Notes: generated by a model from the letters alone, not told the origin. A stretch of 64,000 nucleotides of DNA from Alteromonas aquimaris (GCF_026183695.1 NZ_JAPFRD010000002.1:116279-180278); one strand, 5' to 3'; positions 9,139 to 18,168 are shown, numbered from the stretch's first letter. Translations and numbers: made by a program.

Positions 9139-10029
9139 ATGGAAGAAATACTGTCAAAGTTTACCGCTGAAGATATCGAACGTTATATCAACGTCTATGC
9201 CATTCCATGGGCAATTAACATTGCTATGGCAATTTTAATATTTGTCATTGGTCGCATTATTGTCTCGATTGTAATGCGTATGGTCACTAAACTGATGGCG
9301 CGTTCCAAATATGACCAGATGCTGATAGATTTTTTGGAATCCATTATCAGCGCGATATTGATGCTGTTTGTCATCGTAGCATCATTGGATCAGCTTGGGG
9401 TTGATACCACTTCTTTGGTAGCCATACTTGGTGCGGCCGGTTTAGCCATTGGGTTATCTCTACAGGACTCACTTAAAAACTTCGCCGCAGGCGTCATGTT
9501 ACTTGTTTTTAAACCCTTTAAAGCAGGTGACTTTGTAGAAGTTGCTGGAACGTCAGGCTCTGTAAACAAAATTGGTATTTTTACGTCCACCCTGACCACC
9601 CCGGATAACAAAGAAATCATCATCCCCAATGGAAAAATATATGGTGATAATATTACCAATTATTCTGCCAAGCATACCCGTCGGGTGGATATGGTATTTG
9701 GTATTGGTTATGACGATGACCTCCTCAAAGCTAAACAAATCTTAGAGGAAATTGTTAAGCAGGATGAAAGAGTGCTGGCAGAGCCCGCGCCCCTGATTGC
9801 TGTTTCGGAACTAGGTGATTCCAGTGTCAATTTTAATGTCAGACCTTGGGTAAATACCGCTGACGTATGGCCGGTCAAATATGCAATTACCGAAGCTGTC
9901 AAACTGCGCTTTGATGAAGAAGGCATTTCGATACCCTATCCTCAAATGGATGTGCATCTGCATAAAGAAGAAAACGAAGATAATGCAGAAGATGAAAAAG
10001 ATAAAGTGAGGGTCACACCGGAAATTTGA
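9139..10029 (+). CDS. Small-conductance mechanosensitive channel (MscS family)
   Basis: A 296-residue MscS-type channel that opens under membrane tension to release solutes during hypo-osmotic shock. Three membrane segments lie at about residues 22-45, 65-85 and 90-115; the pore helix TM3 carries GAAGLAIGLSLQDSLKNFAAG (shortened: AAGLAIGLSLQ...NFAAG). The beta domain follows with FKAGDFVEV and IPNGKIYGDNITNYS, then the alpha/beta C-terminal domain and an acidic tail. Length is close to E. coli MscS (286). The gene is monocistronic and ends in a strong bidirectional terminator. Confidence 0.93.
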   Translation: MEEILSKFTAEDIERYINVYAIPWAINIAMAILIFVIGRIIVSIVMRMVTKLMARSKYDQMLIDFLESIISAILMLFVIVASLDQLGVDTTSLVAILGAAGLAIGLSLQDSLKNFAAGVMLLVFKPFKAGDFVEVAGTSGSVNKIGIFTSTLTTPDNKEIIIPNGKIYGDNITNYSAKHTRRVDMVFGIGYDDDLLKAKQILEEIVKQDERVLAEPAPLIAVSELGDSSVNFNVRPWVNTADVWPVKYAITEAVKLRFDEEGISIPYPQMDVHLHKEENEDNAEDEKDKVRVTPEI

Positions 10030-10041
10030 TTAAAAAAAGGT

Positions 10042-10078
10042 AAACGCCACTTCCCCTATTGAAGTGGCGTTTTCTCTT
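10042..10078. terminator. Bidirectional intrinsic terminator
   Basis: A perfect 12-base-pair stem AAACGCCACTTC / GAAGTGGCGTTT (10042-10053 and 10061-10072) with a seven-base loop, followed by a T-rich run on the plus strand and preceded by an A-run (TTTTTTT on the minus strand). It lies between the convergent mscS-like and M48 protease genes and can stop both. Confidence 0.9.
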
Positions 10079-10080
10079 TA

Positions 10081-10878
10081 CTATTTACAATCGGGCCGTC
10101 TGGGAGCCTGTTGATACAATGCACTGGCTTCAGCCATATTGGCCTGTAAATCTTTTATGCGCGTATCAGGAGCCGGGTGAGTGGAAAGCATCTCCGGTGG
10201 ACGGTTTCCTTCACTCGCCGCATCCATGTTGTGCCATAAAGCCACCGACTCCTGCGGATTAAAGCCCGCTTGCGCCATTAAGGTCAAGCCGATTAAATCG
10301 GCTTCAGACTCATGGCTTCTGCTATAAGGCAACTGAACACCCACCTGCGCGCCTAAACCGATAGCTGCCATAATGGGGCCCGAGTAGGCTACTTCATTCG
10401 CTGCTAACACCTGGCCTACCACCTGAGTGGTGAGGTTACTTGCCGTACCGATAGACATACGTTCATTGCCATGATGGGCAATAACATGGCCAATCTCGTG
10501 ACCAATGACGGCAGCCAGTTGATGTTGATTTTTTGCCACGTTTAACAGCCCGGTGTAGACCCCGATTTTACCGCCAGGGAGCGCAAAGGCATTCACTTGT
10601 TCATCATCAAACACCACAACTTCCCACTGACCCGGAAACACATCCTGCGGCACGTGGACAGTAATAGAACGTGCCACGCATTCCACGTACGCGTTTGCGA
10701 CCCGCTTATTGGATATTTTCAAATCTTCTTTCATGCTGGAAAAAGCTTGCTGTCCCATTTGGGCCATCTGCTCTTCAGGGAAAAGTAACAGCTGATTGCG
10801 ACCTGTTGGCGAGGTTCCGCATGCGCTAAGTATAGTGACAAGTGACACTATTCCTGCGTATTTAATCCACTTCGGCAT
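10081..10878 (-). CDS. M48 family metalloprotease lipoprotein
   Basis: A 265-residue zinc protease of the M48 family, related to LoiP/YcaL-type periplasmic proteases. A signal peptide ends in a lipobox LSAC (about residues 17-20). The zinc motif HEIGH (HExxH) is at about 127-131, with the third ligand in ESEAD (about 189-193). Family members degrade or process misfolded outer-membrane and periplasmic proteins. The mature protein would be tethered to a membrane by lipid. It is monocistronic, convergent with the mscS-like gene. Confidence 0.93.
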   Translation of the reverse strand: MPKWIKYAGIVSLVTILSACGTSPTGRNQLLLFPEEQMAQMGQQAFSSMKEDLKISNKRVANAYVECVARSITVHVPQDVFPGQWEVVVFDDEQVNAFALPGGKIGVYTGLLNVAKNQHQLAAVIGHEIGHVIAHHGNERMSIGTASNLTTQVVGQVLAANEVAYSGPIMAAIGLGAQVGVQLPYSRSHESEADLIGLTLMAQAGFNPQESVALWHNMDAASEGNRPPEMLSTHPAPDTRIKDLQANMAEASALYQQAPRRPDCK

Positions 10879-11143
10879 AACACTTTCCTTTTTTAATGGC
10901 TGCAGTTAAGGCAGTAAATTACGAGTTGATGTGTAGCTGATATACGAAGCGATTGTCTATTTAGCTTCATTAGCACCACAGAATGTTAAGGTAAGTAAAA
11001 ATGAAAAGTTGCAAGTTATCAAGAAATTAACTGCAATAACTCCGGCTGATTTCCGTTAACGTGTGCAGGCAGCACAGATTAATGAAATCTAAAACCCAAA
11101 CCTGGCGTAAAGATATAAAATAAATCTACCCACGGAGAAAACC

Positions 11144-11746
11144 ATGGCAAAAGTGCTGGTACTTTACTATTCCTCTTACGGACACATTGAACAAATGGCA
11201 GAAGCGGTGGCAGAAGGCGCAAGATCTGCGGGTGCAGAAGTGGATATAAAACGGGTTCCAGAAACCGCACCGGATGAGGTAGTCAAAAACGCTGGCTTCA
11301 AAACCGATCAACCAGCGCCCATCGCCAAAGTGGACGATTTGGCCAATTACGATGCCATTATCGTGGGTGTCGGCACACGCTATGGTCGCATGGCCTCACA
11401 GATGGCAGCATTCTGGGATCAAACCGGCGGCTTGTGGCAGAAAGGCGCTCTGGAAGGCAAAGTGGCTTCAACCTTTACCTCCACCGCCAGCCAACACGGC
11501 GGCCAGGAAACCACGCTGGTTTCCAACATGACCACTTTTTTCCACATGGGCATGGTGGTAGTGGGCTTGCCTTATTCGTACGAAAAACTCGCTCAGTTAG
11601 AAGAAGTCGCAGGCGGCACGCCTTATGGCGCCACCACACTTACCGGTGGTGACGGCTCCCGTCAACCCAGTGAAATAGAATTAGGTGGCGCAAGATATCA
11701 GGGTAAGTATGTGGCTGAGATTGCGGCGAAGCTCGCGAAAGCCTAG
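11144..11746 (+). CDS. wrbA: NAD(P)H:quinone oxidoreductase, WrbA type
   Basis: A 200-residue flavodoxin-like FMN enzyme reducing quinones by two electrons, protecting against oxidative damage. The FMN phosphate-binding loop appears as [12 protein letters not shown] (about residues 7-18); further family motifs are [11 protein letters not shown] (about 79-89), [12 protein letters not shown] (about 115-126) and [17 protein letters not shown] near the C-terminus. Length matches WrbA (198). The ATG follows CGGAGAAAACC, a good ribosome-binding site. It is a single-gene unit. Confidence 0.96.
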   Translation: MAKVLVLYYSSYGHIEQMAEAVAEGARSAGAEVDIKRVPETAPDEVVKNAGFKTDQPAPIAKVDDLANYDAIIVGVGTRYGRMASQMAAFWDQTGGLWQKGALEGKVASTFTSTASQHGGQETTLVSNMTTFFHMGMVVVGLPYSYEKLAQLEEVAGGTPYGATTLTGGDGSRQPSEIELGGARYQGKYVAEIAAKLAKA

Positions 11747-11825
11747 ATAGCAAGAGTAACCGTGTTTTTAAGAAATTAAGCCTGTGATATTCTTTGTTCA
11801 AGTTGCATAGGAATATCGAGGCTTA

Positions 11826-12710
11826 ATGCTAATTTCTAATCATGATACATGGCGCAATGCCACCGACGCGCAGCGTCAGGATGAAATCCAACAATTACTC
11901 TCACAAGGGCTGAATAAGCTTTTTGATTTCATTGATATTAAGCAGTTTGAATGCGCTGGATTGAGTAATCCCATCGCCCGATTTACTCATCGGCAAACCG
12001 GTATGGTGATGCACCTTATTCCCGGTAGTGATGATTTTAAGCTGGGTATTGCCCCAGAGTTTTATGCTACGGCTAAGCAAAATCGTTGGATGGATATTGA
12101 TGAAAATGATTTCGAGCAGCAGTTTGCGCATTCAGTAACCCCATTTCTCATTGGTGAATTTGTTATCACCGAAGCCCAATGGAAAATCATGGAAGGCACT
12201 AAACTTTTTAAGGAGTATGGAGAAAATCACGGCGTGGACGCGGTGAAACGAGAGGATGTTCGCGATGCTGCCAATAAGGTCGGTTTGCGCTTACCTGGCG
12301 AAATAGAATGGGAGTATGCGTGTAAAGCGGGTACGAATTCGCTGTTTTACTGGGGAAATGAACCTGATGATGATTATGCGTGGACGAAGCACACGGTCAC
12401 CTTTCCTCCAGGGGGGTATTTTACTCTATCAAGGCAGGCTCAGAAGAAAGCTAATGCATTTGGATTAGTCGGCATGTTGGGTAACTTAAGTGAATGGGTA
12501 GAAGACGACAAGCATCTTTATGGCGTGCGACAATCCTCATCTGCACCTTATTATTCTGCTAATCCAAACGCTGATGGTATCTTACGGGGTGGCTGGATAT
12601 GTTATGACTGGGATTTATGTAGATCAACCACACGCATTGCCTGTGGGGCGGCTGACGGTGGGTGTAGTGCCAGGCTGGCAATTGGTCTAAGGGAATTGAT
12701 TGATGTTTAA
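11826..12710 (+). CDS. SUMF1/EgtB/PvdO-type FGE-sulfatase domain protein
   Basis: A 294-residue protein with a formylglycine-generating-enzyme (FGE-sulfatase) fold: ITEAQWKIMEG (about residues 113-123), the hallmark RLPGEIEWEYACKAG (about 157-171), then FGLVGMLGNLSEWVED (about 214-229) and ILRGGWICYD (about 255-264). The end is unusual: RSTTRIACGAADGGCSARLAIGLRE carries extra cysteines in place of the usual GFRxV-type end, so classic formylglycine activity is uncertain. It overlaps the lipoprotein gene downstream by eight bases and sits next to the toxin/immunity array. Members of this superfamily also appear in secretion-system loci, but a link here is inference. Confidence 0.8.
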   Translation: MLISNHDTWRNATDAQRQDEIQQLLSQGLNKLFDFIDIKQFECAGLSNPIARFTHRQTGMVMHLIPGSDDFKLGIAPEFYATAKQNRWMDIDENDFEQQFAHSVTPFLIGEFVITEAQWKIMEGTKLFKEYGENHGVDAVKREDVRDAANKVGLRLPGEIEWEYACKAGTNSLFYWGNEPDDDYAWTKHTVTFPPGGYFTLSRQAQKKANAFGLVGMLGNLSEWVEDDKHLYGVRQSSSAPYYSANPNADGILRGGWICYDWDLCRSTTRIACGAADGGCSARLAIGLRELIDV

Positions 12711-13053
12711 AGAGGTTGTTTTAAAAGTATTTTTAGTGCTTTTAGTTTCGCAGTTATTAAGTGGTTGTATAACTTCGCATTTTGCACATTGCAGTGCTCG
12801 TGAAACCTTACTTTCTTGCAGTGAAGATACAGTTGAGCAAGCAACAAATACATTGCAACAGTTTGCAAACAGTAAGTGTGACAAGGGGGTTGCAGTACTT
12901 ACAGAGCATGACATTGATTTACGCACTAGAGATTCCCAGATGTATGTGAATAATAGCTGGGTGAAATTTAATGGTGGTTATTATTATAGGGTGAACGCGG
13001 AATATTCATGTGATGAGATAAATCCAAAAAATGTTATTGGTACACCATACTGA
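12703..13053 (+). CDS. Small cysteine-containing lipoprotein, unknown
   Basis: A predicted protein of 116 residues with a signal peptide and lipobox LSGC (about residues 19-22), then a roughly 90-residue mature domain containing several cysteines, a helical DTVEQATNTLQQFA segment and the C-terminal YVNNSWVKFNG...YYRVNAEYSC. The ATG lies inside the last codons of the FGE-like gene (eight-base overlap), implying co-translation. A broken paralogue lies at 19744-20028, also convergent with a PoNi gene, so the lipoprotein travelled with the array. Function unknown; a periplasmic or outer-membrane protective role is possible but not shown. Confidence 0.65.
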   Translation: MFKEVVLKVFLVLLVSQLLSGCITSHFAHCSARETLLSCSEDTVEQATNTLQQFANSKCDKGVAVLTEHDIDLRTRDSQMYVNNSWVKFNGGYYYRVNAEYSCDEINPKNVIGTPY

Positions 13054-13155
13054 ACTTGTTACCTTTTACCTGAAGATCATATTTAGTAATATCAACTTGA
13101 CTCAGCTTATCGAATAATTTTGGGCATCGGGAATACATGCCCCAATTAATTTCAA

Positions 13156-14025
13156 TTAAGTATCAAGAGAGTCTTCAAGCTCAAACTGGTTGTATATCCA
13201 CCATTCCGGCAAATAGTCGTTTTTATGCTTTAATGTCCAGCCGTGTCGGTCATAACCAAGGCTTGCCGCGGCGATAATGGCGGATGGAAAGTGTAGTTGA
13301 GTTGGTTCAATTGGAACACCGTTTGTTTTGCAAGCGCTTCGATGGGCTTGCGTTGCTTCGATAATCGCCTTTTCAAATCCTTCTTCGTCTTCCTTCGCTA
13401 AGTAATAAAAAGGCTTTAAGCGCGCTTGCGCGTGATACTGTAGGTCGGCATAATAAACTTCGTTTAACTGCGCGAATAATCGGTCGTGCTCGCCCTCTTT
13501 ATTTAGCATTCCCTTTATATAATTTACCTGAAATCTTGAAAGGTCTGCATACTCAGGTTCAAGCTGCGCAGCAGTTTCTGGATCGTATTTAAGTAAAATA
13601 GAAACGAGATCATTTCGTCGCATGCTAATAGACTCAAATAACCGAATGCTCCATCCGCTATACTTGGGGGGAGGATAGTTTGGATCCAACTTGCCAGTTA
13701 CCCCTGCTACAGTTATTTCTTTCGAACAATCTGATTGTTCTATTAATGCGGCAAGAGCGGAAAAGCTGGTGTGAAGATTTTCAAGGACGGCTTTCCAATC
13801 AGATTTATCCTGCGTTAACTCATAGATATTAAGTGAATTTTTGAGTAGAAACCTGTAATTTTGAAACAATAGCCATAAAATATGATTTAATTTTAAACTT
13901 GATTCTATGGCACTGTTAATTGAGTTTCCATAAAGGTTATTGACATAATTCTTCATGAAGTCTAGACGTTGCTCCCTACTTTGTTTCGGTGGCGCAACGT
14001 GAAATTTTATATGAAGCTGTTTCAA
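13156..14025 (-). CDS. PoNi-type immunity protein (DUF1910/DUF1911), copy 1
   Basis: A 289-residue protein I assign to the PoNi immunity family (DUF1910 + DUF1911), which neutralises PoNe nuclease toxins. Support comes from the repeated pairing with a PD-(D/E)xK nuclease remnant and from the C-terminal pattern ASLGYDRHGW...NDYLPEWWIY. Residues from about 85 to 275 are nearly identical to copy 2 next door, while residues 25-70 (NLYGNSINSAIESS...) diverge. No toxin remnant lies directly upstream of it; copy 2 does, so copy 1 is an orphan immunity gene. It is convergent with the lipoprotein gene, about 100 bases away. Confidence 0.72.
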   Translation of the reverse strand: MKQLHIKFHVAPPKQSREQRLDFMKNYVNNLYGNSINSAIESSLKLNHILWLLFQNYRFLLKNSLNIYELTQDKSDWKAVLENLHTSFSALAALIEQSDCSKEITVAGVTGKLDPNYPPPKYSGWSIRLFESISMRRNDLVSILLKYDPETAAQLEPEYADLSRFQVNYIKGMLNKEGEHDRLFAQLNEVYYADLQYHAQARLKPFYYLAKEDEEGFEKAIIEATQAHRSACKTNGVPIEPTQLHFPSAIIAAASLGYDRHGWTLKHKNDYLPEWWIYNQFELEDSLDT

Positions 14026-14069
14026 AATTTACTTTCTCATGTATTTCCCAAAAGTACCCTTTCAGGCTT

Positions 14070-14930
14070 TTAAGAGTTGGAGGTAAATTGGTTGTATATC
14101 CACCACTGTGGCAGATAGTCATTTTTATGTTTTAATGTCCAACCGTAACGATCGAAGCCTAGACTTGCCGCAGCGATAATGGCGGATGGAAAGTGTAGTT
14201 GAGTTGGTTCAATTGGAACACCGTTTGTTTTGCAAGCGCTTCGATGGGCTTGCGTTGCTTCGATAATCGCCTTTTCAAATCCTTCTTCGTCTTCCTTCGC
14301 TAAGTAATAAAAAGGCTTTAAGCGCGCTTGCGCGTGATACTGTAGGTCAGCATAAAAAACTTCGTTTAACTGCGCGAATAATCGGTCATGCTCGCCCTCT
14401 TTATTTAGCATTCCCTTAATATAATTTACTTGAAATCTGGAGAGGTCTGCATACTCAGGTTCAAGCTGCGCAGCAGTTTCTGGATCGTATTTAAGCAAAA
14501 TAGAAACGAGATCATTTCGTCGCATGCTAATAGACTCAAATAACCGAATGCTCCATCCGCTATACTTGGGGGGAGGATAGTTTGGGTCTAGCTTGCCAGT
14601 TACCCCTGCTACAGTTATTTCTTTCGAACAATCTGATTGATCTATTAGTGCGGCAAGAGCGGAAAAGCTGGTGTGAAGATTTTCAAGGACAGCATTCCAA
14701 TCAGTTTTATCCTGCGTTAACTCATAGATATTAAGTGAATTTTTAAGGAGGAATCTATAGTCCTCAAATAAACTTGAGAGTAAGAAATTAAAATTTTTTA
14801 AATTCACTTCTATCGAATAGGCAATCGACTTCATAATTCTGTTATATACATAATTTCTCATGAAGTCTAGACGTTGCTCCTTGCTATGTTTCGGTGGCGC
14901 AACGTGAAATTTTATATGAAGCTGTTTCAA
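14070..14930 (-). CDS. PoNi-type immunity protein, copy 2
   Basis: A 286-residue paralogue of copy 1. The first 23 residues (MKQLHIKFHVAPPK...) and the part after about residue 65 are almost the same, but about residues 28-62 (NRIMKSIAYSIEVNLKNF...) differ completely. This is the likely cognate immunity gene of the intact toxin domain at 14976-15614, which ends 45 bases upstream. The protein ends earlier than copy 1 (QFTSNS). The pair of copies 1 and 2 forms a sub-family distinct from copies 3-6, with roughly half-conserved sequence between the groups. Confidence 0.72.
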   Translation of the reverse strand: MKQLHIKFHVAPPKHSKEQRLDFMRNYVYNRIMKSIAYSIEVNLKNFNFLLSSLFEDYRFLLKNSLNIYELTQDKTDWNAVLENLHTSFSALAALIDQSDCSKEITVAGVTGKLDPNYPPPKYSGWSIRLFESISMRRNDLVSILLKYDPETAAQLEPEYADLSRFQVNYIKGMLNKEGEHDRLFAQLNEVFYADLQYHAQARLKPFYYLAKEDEEGFEKAIIEATQAHRSACKTNGVPIEPTQLHFPSAIIAAASLGFDRYGWTLKHKNDYLPQWWIYNQFTSNS

Positions 14931-14975
14931 AAATTATTACCTCATGCATTACTTTAAGACTACCTTCTCAGGATT

Positions 14976-15614
14976 CTAAGAGCCTGGAGGTGGAGTTTTA
15001 GATGGAAAGACACTTTTTGTAAATCCAGCAAACCTGCCAGCCTGGTCGTAGATAGCTTTGCTAACAACGACGTATTCAAAACTGTTCTGTTTCATAGCGG
15101 AGATCAGTGAATCCATTTGAGCTGGCACTTGAATCCCACGTTGCTCCATGCTATCACGCTTACTCACCATATCTTTATACAAACTATCCCAATTCTGCTG
15201 AGAACCTTGCTGAGCATAATGCTGTTTGTCCACAGTGAGACGTTTACCTAATCCTGAACCGCCTCCCTTCGCTTCAATAGCAAGCCACCTAATTTCGTCG
15301 TTGACCTGATATTGCACAACTCTATCCAGGTTGATGTTACTTGAACCATCACCCCAAGTGGGGGTAATTACCTGTGCATTAGGGTAGGTATCTGCTAACG
15401 CTTCTGCAAGAAGGAGACCCTCAGCTTCTGATAACTCCCTATGGAGTTTATCAAGACGTTTGTATTCTTCAATATCGGCAGGAGCAGTGGAATCAGTGAT
15501 GGCTGCTTTTTGTAAGCGTATCTCATCGCGAAGTGCATTAATTTCATCAAGGGATTTGCCCGTGTATTGCGCATTTACATCAATGGTTCTGCCATCTAAA
15601 TTAATTTCGCCCAC
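14976..15614 (-). CDS. PoNe-type DNase toxin domain without delivery domain
   Basis: A 212-residue protein from a GTG start; an in-frame TGA lies a few codons upstream. A charged helical region (about residues 17-75) precedes a PD-(D/E)xK-like core: an acidic residue in NINLDRVV (about 93-100), the E-x-K motif IEAKGG (about 112-117), then GLGKRLTVDK and the QQGSQQNWDS segment typical of PoNe nucleases. It ends in KTPPPGS. PoNe toxins are DNA nucleases normally fused to secretion domains (type VI, Rhs or similar); none is fused here. The open frame and intact motif suggest the domain could still be active if made. It is followed by immunity copy 2. Confidence 0.65.
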   Translation of the reverse strand: MGEINLDGRTIDVNAQYTGKSLDEINALRDEIRLQKAAITDSTAPADIEEYKRLDKLHRELSEAEGLLLAEALADTYPNAQVITPTWGDGSSNINLDRVVQYQVNDEIRWLAIEAKGGGSGLGKRLTVDKQHYAQQGSQQNWDSLYKDMVSKRDSMEQRGIQVPAQMDSLISAMKQNSFEYVVVSKAIYDQAGRFAGFTKSVFPSKTPPPGS

Positions 15615-15636
15615 ACCGACAGTCGTTTTCTCTGAT

Positions 15637-15677
15637 CAACACACAGCGGGACAGTCACTCATGAAAGTTAAATATGA
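15637..15677. repeat. Array junction repeat, copy A
   Basis: The sequence CAACACACAGCGGGACAGTC and its continuation ACTCATGAAAGTTAAATATGA abut the end of immunity copy 3. The same block recurs at 16943-16981 and 18147-18187 with one or two changes, and a partial version (ACAGGACAGTCACTT) precedes the broken lipoprotein near 19759. It joins unrelated break points in toxin genes to the 3' end of immunity genes, so it marks where cassettes were cut and fused. Confidence 0.7.
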
Positions 15678-16547
15678 TTAACTGGCAGGTGCAAAACGAT
15701 TATAAATCCACCATTCAGGTAAATAATCATTGGTGTGCTTGAGCATCCAGCCGTGTCTGTCGTAGGCTAAGCTAGCGGTAGCAATCAAGTCTGAGGGATA
15801 GGCCATTTGGTCAATGCCAAATGGGATATGGTTGGACATGGCCGCCTTATGGTGGGCTTTACCCGCTACGCGCATACTTTTTTCATAATTTACTTCATCA
15901 CCAATCGCTACATAATACAAAGGCTGTAAGGCAACTCTGGCCCTGGAATGCAATTCTGGTGCAAACACTTCGGTATATTGCCTGAGCAATCGTTCGTGCT
16001 GTGCATCAGGTGTTAACATACCTTTGATATATTCCACATAGAAGCGCGCCATATCGGCAGATTTTGGTTCTGCTTGAGCAGCTTCTTCGGGATCAAATTG
16101 CATATGCATTTCCACCAAATCTGGTCTGCGCATACTGATTGATTCGAATATGAATCGCGCCCAACTTAATCTATCAAGCGGACCCATTCGAGGAAGAAGG
16201 AGGCCCGTGATACCATTCACGGTCACTTCCTGAGGGGGGGCGTTCGGATCTGTTGCCCTTTTCATCAATACTTCGAGTGCACTAAAGCTGGTTTCTAGAT
16301 GTTGCATTGCATCCATGAAATCTGATTTTTCATTTGAATATTCATTAAGTTGAAGGAGAGAGAATGTCCTGTCCCGCTCCATGTGATATATATGACGTAC
16401 TACAAAAGCAAAGTCATCGTTTTTCTTTTCTAAGACGTTATTGAGTAGTGTGCGAAATCGTTCAGGTTCACCATTTCGCAAATACTCTATAGTCTGTTCT
16501 AGATCTTTAGGTTCTGGAATGAAATTCTTAATATGAATTGATTTCAT
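15678..16547 (-). CDS. PoNi-type immunity protein, copy 3
   Basis: A 289-residue immunity protein of the same family. From about residue 108 (QEVTVNGITG) to the end it is nearly identical to copies 4 and 5 (a handful of substitutions), including ESISMRRPDLVE, EYIKGMLTPDAQHERLL and the C-terminal HGWMLKHTNDYLPEWWIYNRF. The N-terminal third (about residues 15-85) differs between copies. The partner would be the truncated toxin at 16569-16946, just upstream. The ATG start (MKSIHIKN) is shared by the sub-family. Confidence 0.75.
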   Translation of the reverse strand: MKSIHIKNFIPEPKDLEQTIEYLRNGEPERFRTLLNNVLEKKNDDFAFVVRHIYHMERDRTFSLLQLNEYSNEKSDFMDAMQHLETSFSALEVLMKRATDPNAPPQEVTVNGITGLLLPRMGPLDRLSWARFIFESISMRRPDLVEMHMQFDPEEAAQAEPKSADMARFYVEYIKGMLTPDAQHERLLRQYTEVFAPELHSRARVALQPLYYVAIGDEVNYEKSMRVAGKAHHKAAMSNHIPFGIDQMAYPSDLIATASLAYDRHGWMLKHTNDYLPEWWIYNRFAPAS

Positions 16548-16568
16548 AAATGTAATTAGACCCTTCGC

Positions 16569-16946
16569 TTAGCCGCCTGTAGTTGAGAACGGCGATATTA
16601 ATAATCCAAAAGAACCATTGTCGATACTTGCTAAATTTTCATGCACATCGTATTTTGCATTACTATAGGAGCGATATTCTACGTCATTTGCTTTAAGCCA
16701 ATCTAAGGCTCTACGCATATCAGAATTTAGGTTTGCATTACCCAAACGTCCTTCTTTTGCAATCATATCAGTCACCAAACTGGTGTGGTACTCCTGAGTA
16801 CCTTGCTGTGCATATTGTGTTTTATCAACTGTCAAACGCTTGCCCAAGCCAGAATTGCCTCCCTTGGCCTCAATAACAACATATTTTGTTGCTCCAGTTT
16901 CATCGACATATCTTACTATCAAGTCAAAAGTCACACGGCGGCACAC
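16569..16946 (-). pseudogene. Truncated PoNe toxin C-terminus
   Basis: A 125-codon fragment. Homology to the toxin at 19078-19662 begins at DLIVRYVDETG and runs to the end, so the helical N-terminal part and the region up to the first catalytic acidic residue are gone. The remaining core keeps that aspartate, the E-x-K motif (IEAKGG) and the YAQQGTQEYHTSLV segment. The end differs from the other copies (FGLLISPFSTTGG). The first codons (MCRRVT) come from the junction sequence. The catalytic residues survive, but the fold is probably incomplete, so I call it a remnant paired with immunity copy 3. Confidence 0.65.
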
Positions 16947-16981
16947 ACAGCGGAACAGTCACTCATGAAAGTTAAATTTGA
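16943..16981. repeat. Array junction repeat, copy B
   Basis: ACACACAGCGGAACAGTCAC followed by TCATGAAAGTTAAATTTGA. It is the same block as at 15637 and 18147, again directly after an immunity stop codon (copy 4) when read on the minus strand and directly before a truncated toxin fragment. Confidence 0.7.
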
Positions 16982-17851
16982 TTAACTGGCAGGTGCAAAA
17001 CGATTATAAATCCACCATTCAGGTAAATAATCATTGGTGTGCTTGAGCATCCAGCCGTGTCTGTCGTAGGCTAAGCTAGCGGTAGCAATCAAGTCTGAGG
17101 GATAGGCCATTTGGTCAATGCCAAATGGGATATGGTTGGACATGGCCGCCTTATGGTGGGCTTTACCCGCTATGCGCATACTTTTTTCATAATTAACTTC
17201 ATCGCCAATCGCTACATAATACAAAGGCTGTAAGGCAACTCTGGCCCTGGGATGCAATTCTGGTGCAAACACTTCGGTATATTGCCTGAACAATCGTTCG
17301 TGCTGTGCATCAGGTGTTAACATACCTTTGATATATTCCACATAGAAGCGGGCCATATCGGCAGATTTTGGTTCTGCTTGAGCAGCTTCTTCGGGATCAA
17401 ATTGCATATGCCTTTCCACCAAATCTGGTCTGCGCATACTGATTGATTCGAATATGAATCGCGCCCAACTTAATCTATCAAGGGGACCCATTCGAGGAAG
17501 AAGGAGGCCAGTGATACCATTCACGGTCACTTCCTGAGGGGGGGCGTTCGGATCTGTTGCCCTTTTCATCAATACTTCGAGTGCACTGAAGCTAGCCTTT
17601 AGATGTTGCATCGCGGTCATGAAAACTGATTTTTCTTTTTCATATTGATAAAGTTGGAGTGTAGAGAATGTTCTCTCGCGCTCCATTTCATAAAGTCGCC
17701 CAATTACGAATGCGAAATTATCGTCCTTTCTTTCCAACAAATTTTTTAAACTATCTCTTAAACGTGCGGGTTTTCCCACTTTAAGAAACGATATTTGCTT
17801 ATCCAAATCATCAGGTTGTGGAAGAAAATTTTTAATATGAATTGATTTCAT
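16982..17851 (-). CDS. PoNi-type immunity protein, copy 4
   Basis: A 289-residue protein if started at the ATG at 17851, which gives the same N-terminus (MKSIHIKNF) as copies 3, 5 and 6; an ATG nine bases earlier is also possible. About residues 12-95 are specific to this copy (for example KQISFLKVGKPARLRDS), while the rest is almost identical to copies 3 and 5. Minor changes such as VERHMQ, ERLFRQ and SMRIAGK show that homogenisation is incomplete. It follows the most damaged toxin fragment (17872-18168), so it is effectively an orphan immunity gene. Confidence 0.75.
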   Translation of the reverse strand: MKSIHIKNFLPQPDDLDKQISFLKVGKPARLRDSLKNLLERKDDNFAFVIGRLYEMERERTFSTLQLYQYEKEKSVFMTAMQHLKASFSALEVLMKRATDPNAPPQEVTVNGITGLLLPRMGPLDRLSWARFIFESISMRRPDLVERHMQFDPEEAAQAEPKSADMARFYVEYIKGMLTPDAQHERLFRQYTEVFAPELHPRARVALQPLYYVAIGDEVNYEKSMRIAGKAHHKAAMSNHIPFGIDQMAYPSDLIATASLAYDRHGWMLKHTNDYLPEWWIYNRFAPAS

Positions 17852-17871
17852 GTTTAGCAATTACCTTTCAA

Positions 17872-18168
17872 TTATGCGCCATTCGTGATGGGTGGAGGAA
17901 TGAGTGTACCGAAATAGCTGTTTTCTAAACTTGCCAAATTGCCTGCTTGATCATAGCGCGGAGAACTATAGGAACGATATTCTATATCATAGTTACGAAG
18001 CCAATCTAATGCCTTTGCCATATCAGCATCTATCTTTGCCTCCCCTACGCGTAAAGCTTTAGAGTTCATATCAGTCACCAAACTGGTGTGATACTCCTGA
18101 GTACCTTGCTGTACATATTGTGTTTTATCAACTGTCAAACGCTTGCCAACACACAGCGGAACAGTCAC
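17872..18168 (-). pseudogene. Heavily truncated PoNe toxin C-terminus
   Basis: A 98-codon frame whose toxin homology starts at GKRLTVDKTQY (minus strand from about 18146), downstream of the catalytic E-x-K motif. The nuclease centre is therefore lost. The remaining sequence runs through QQGTQEYHTSLVTDM, ALDWLRNYDIEYRSYS and a C-terminal end YFGTLIPPPITNGA. A GTG at 18168 inside the junction repeat could start a short peptide, but it cannot be a nuclease. Confidence 0.7.
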
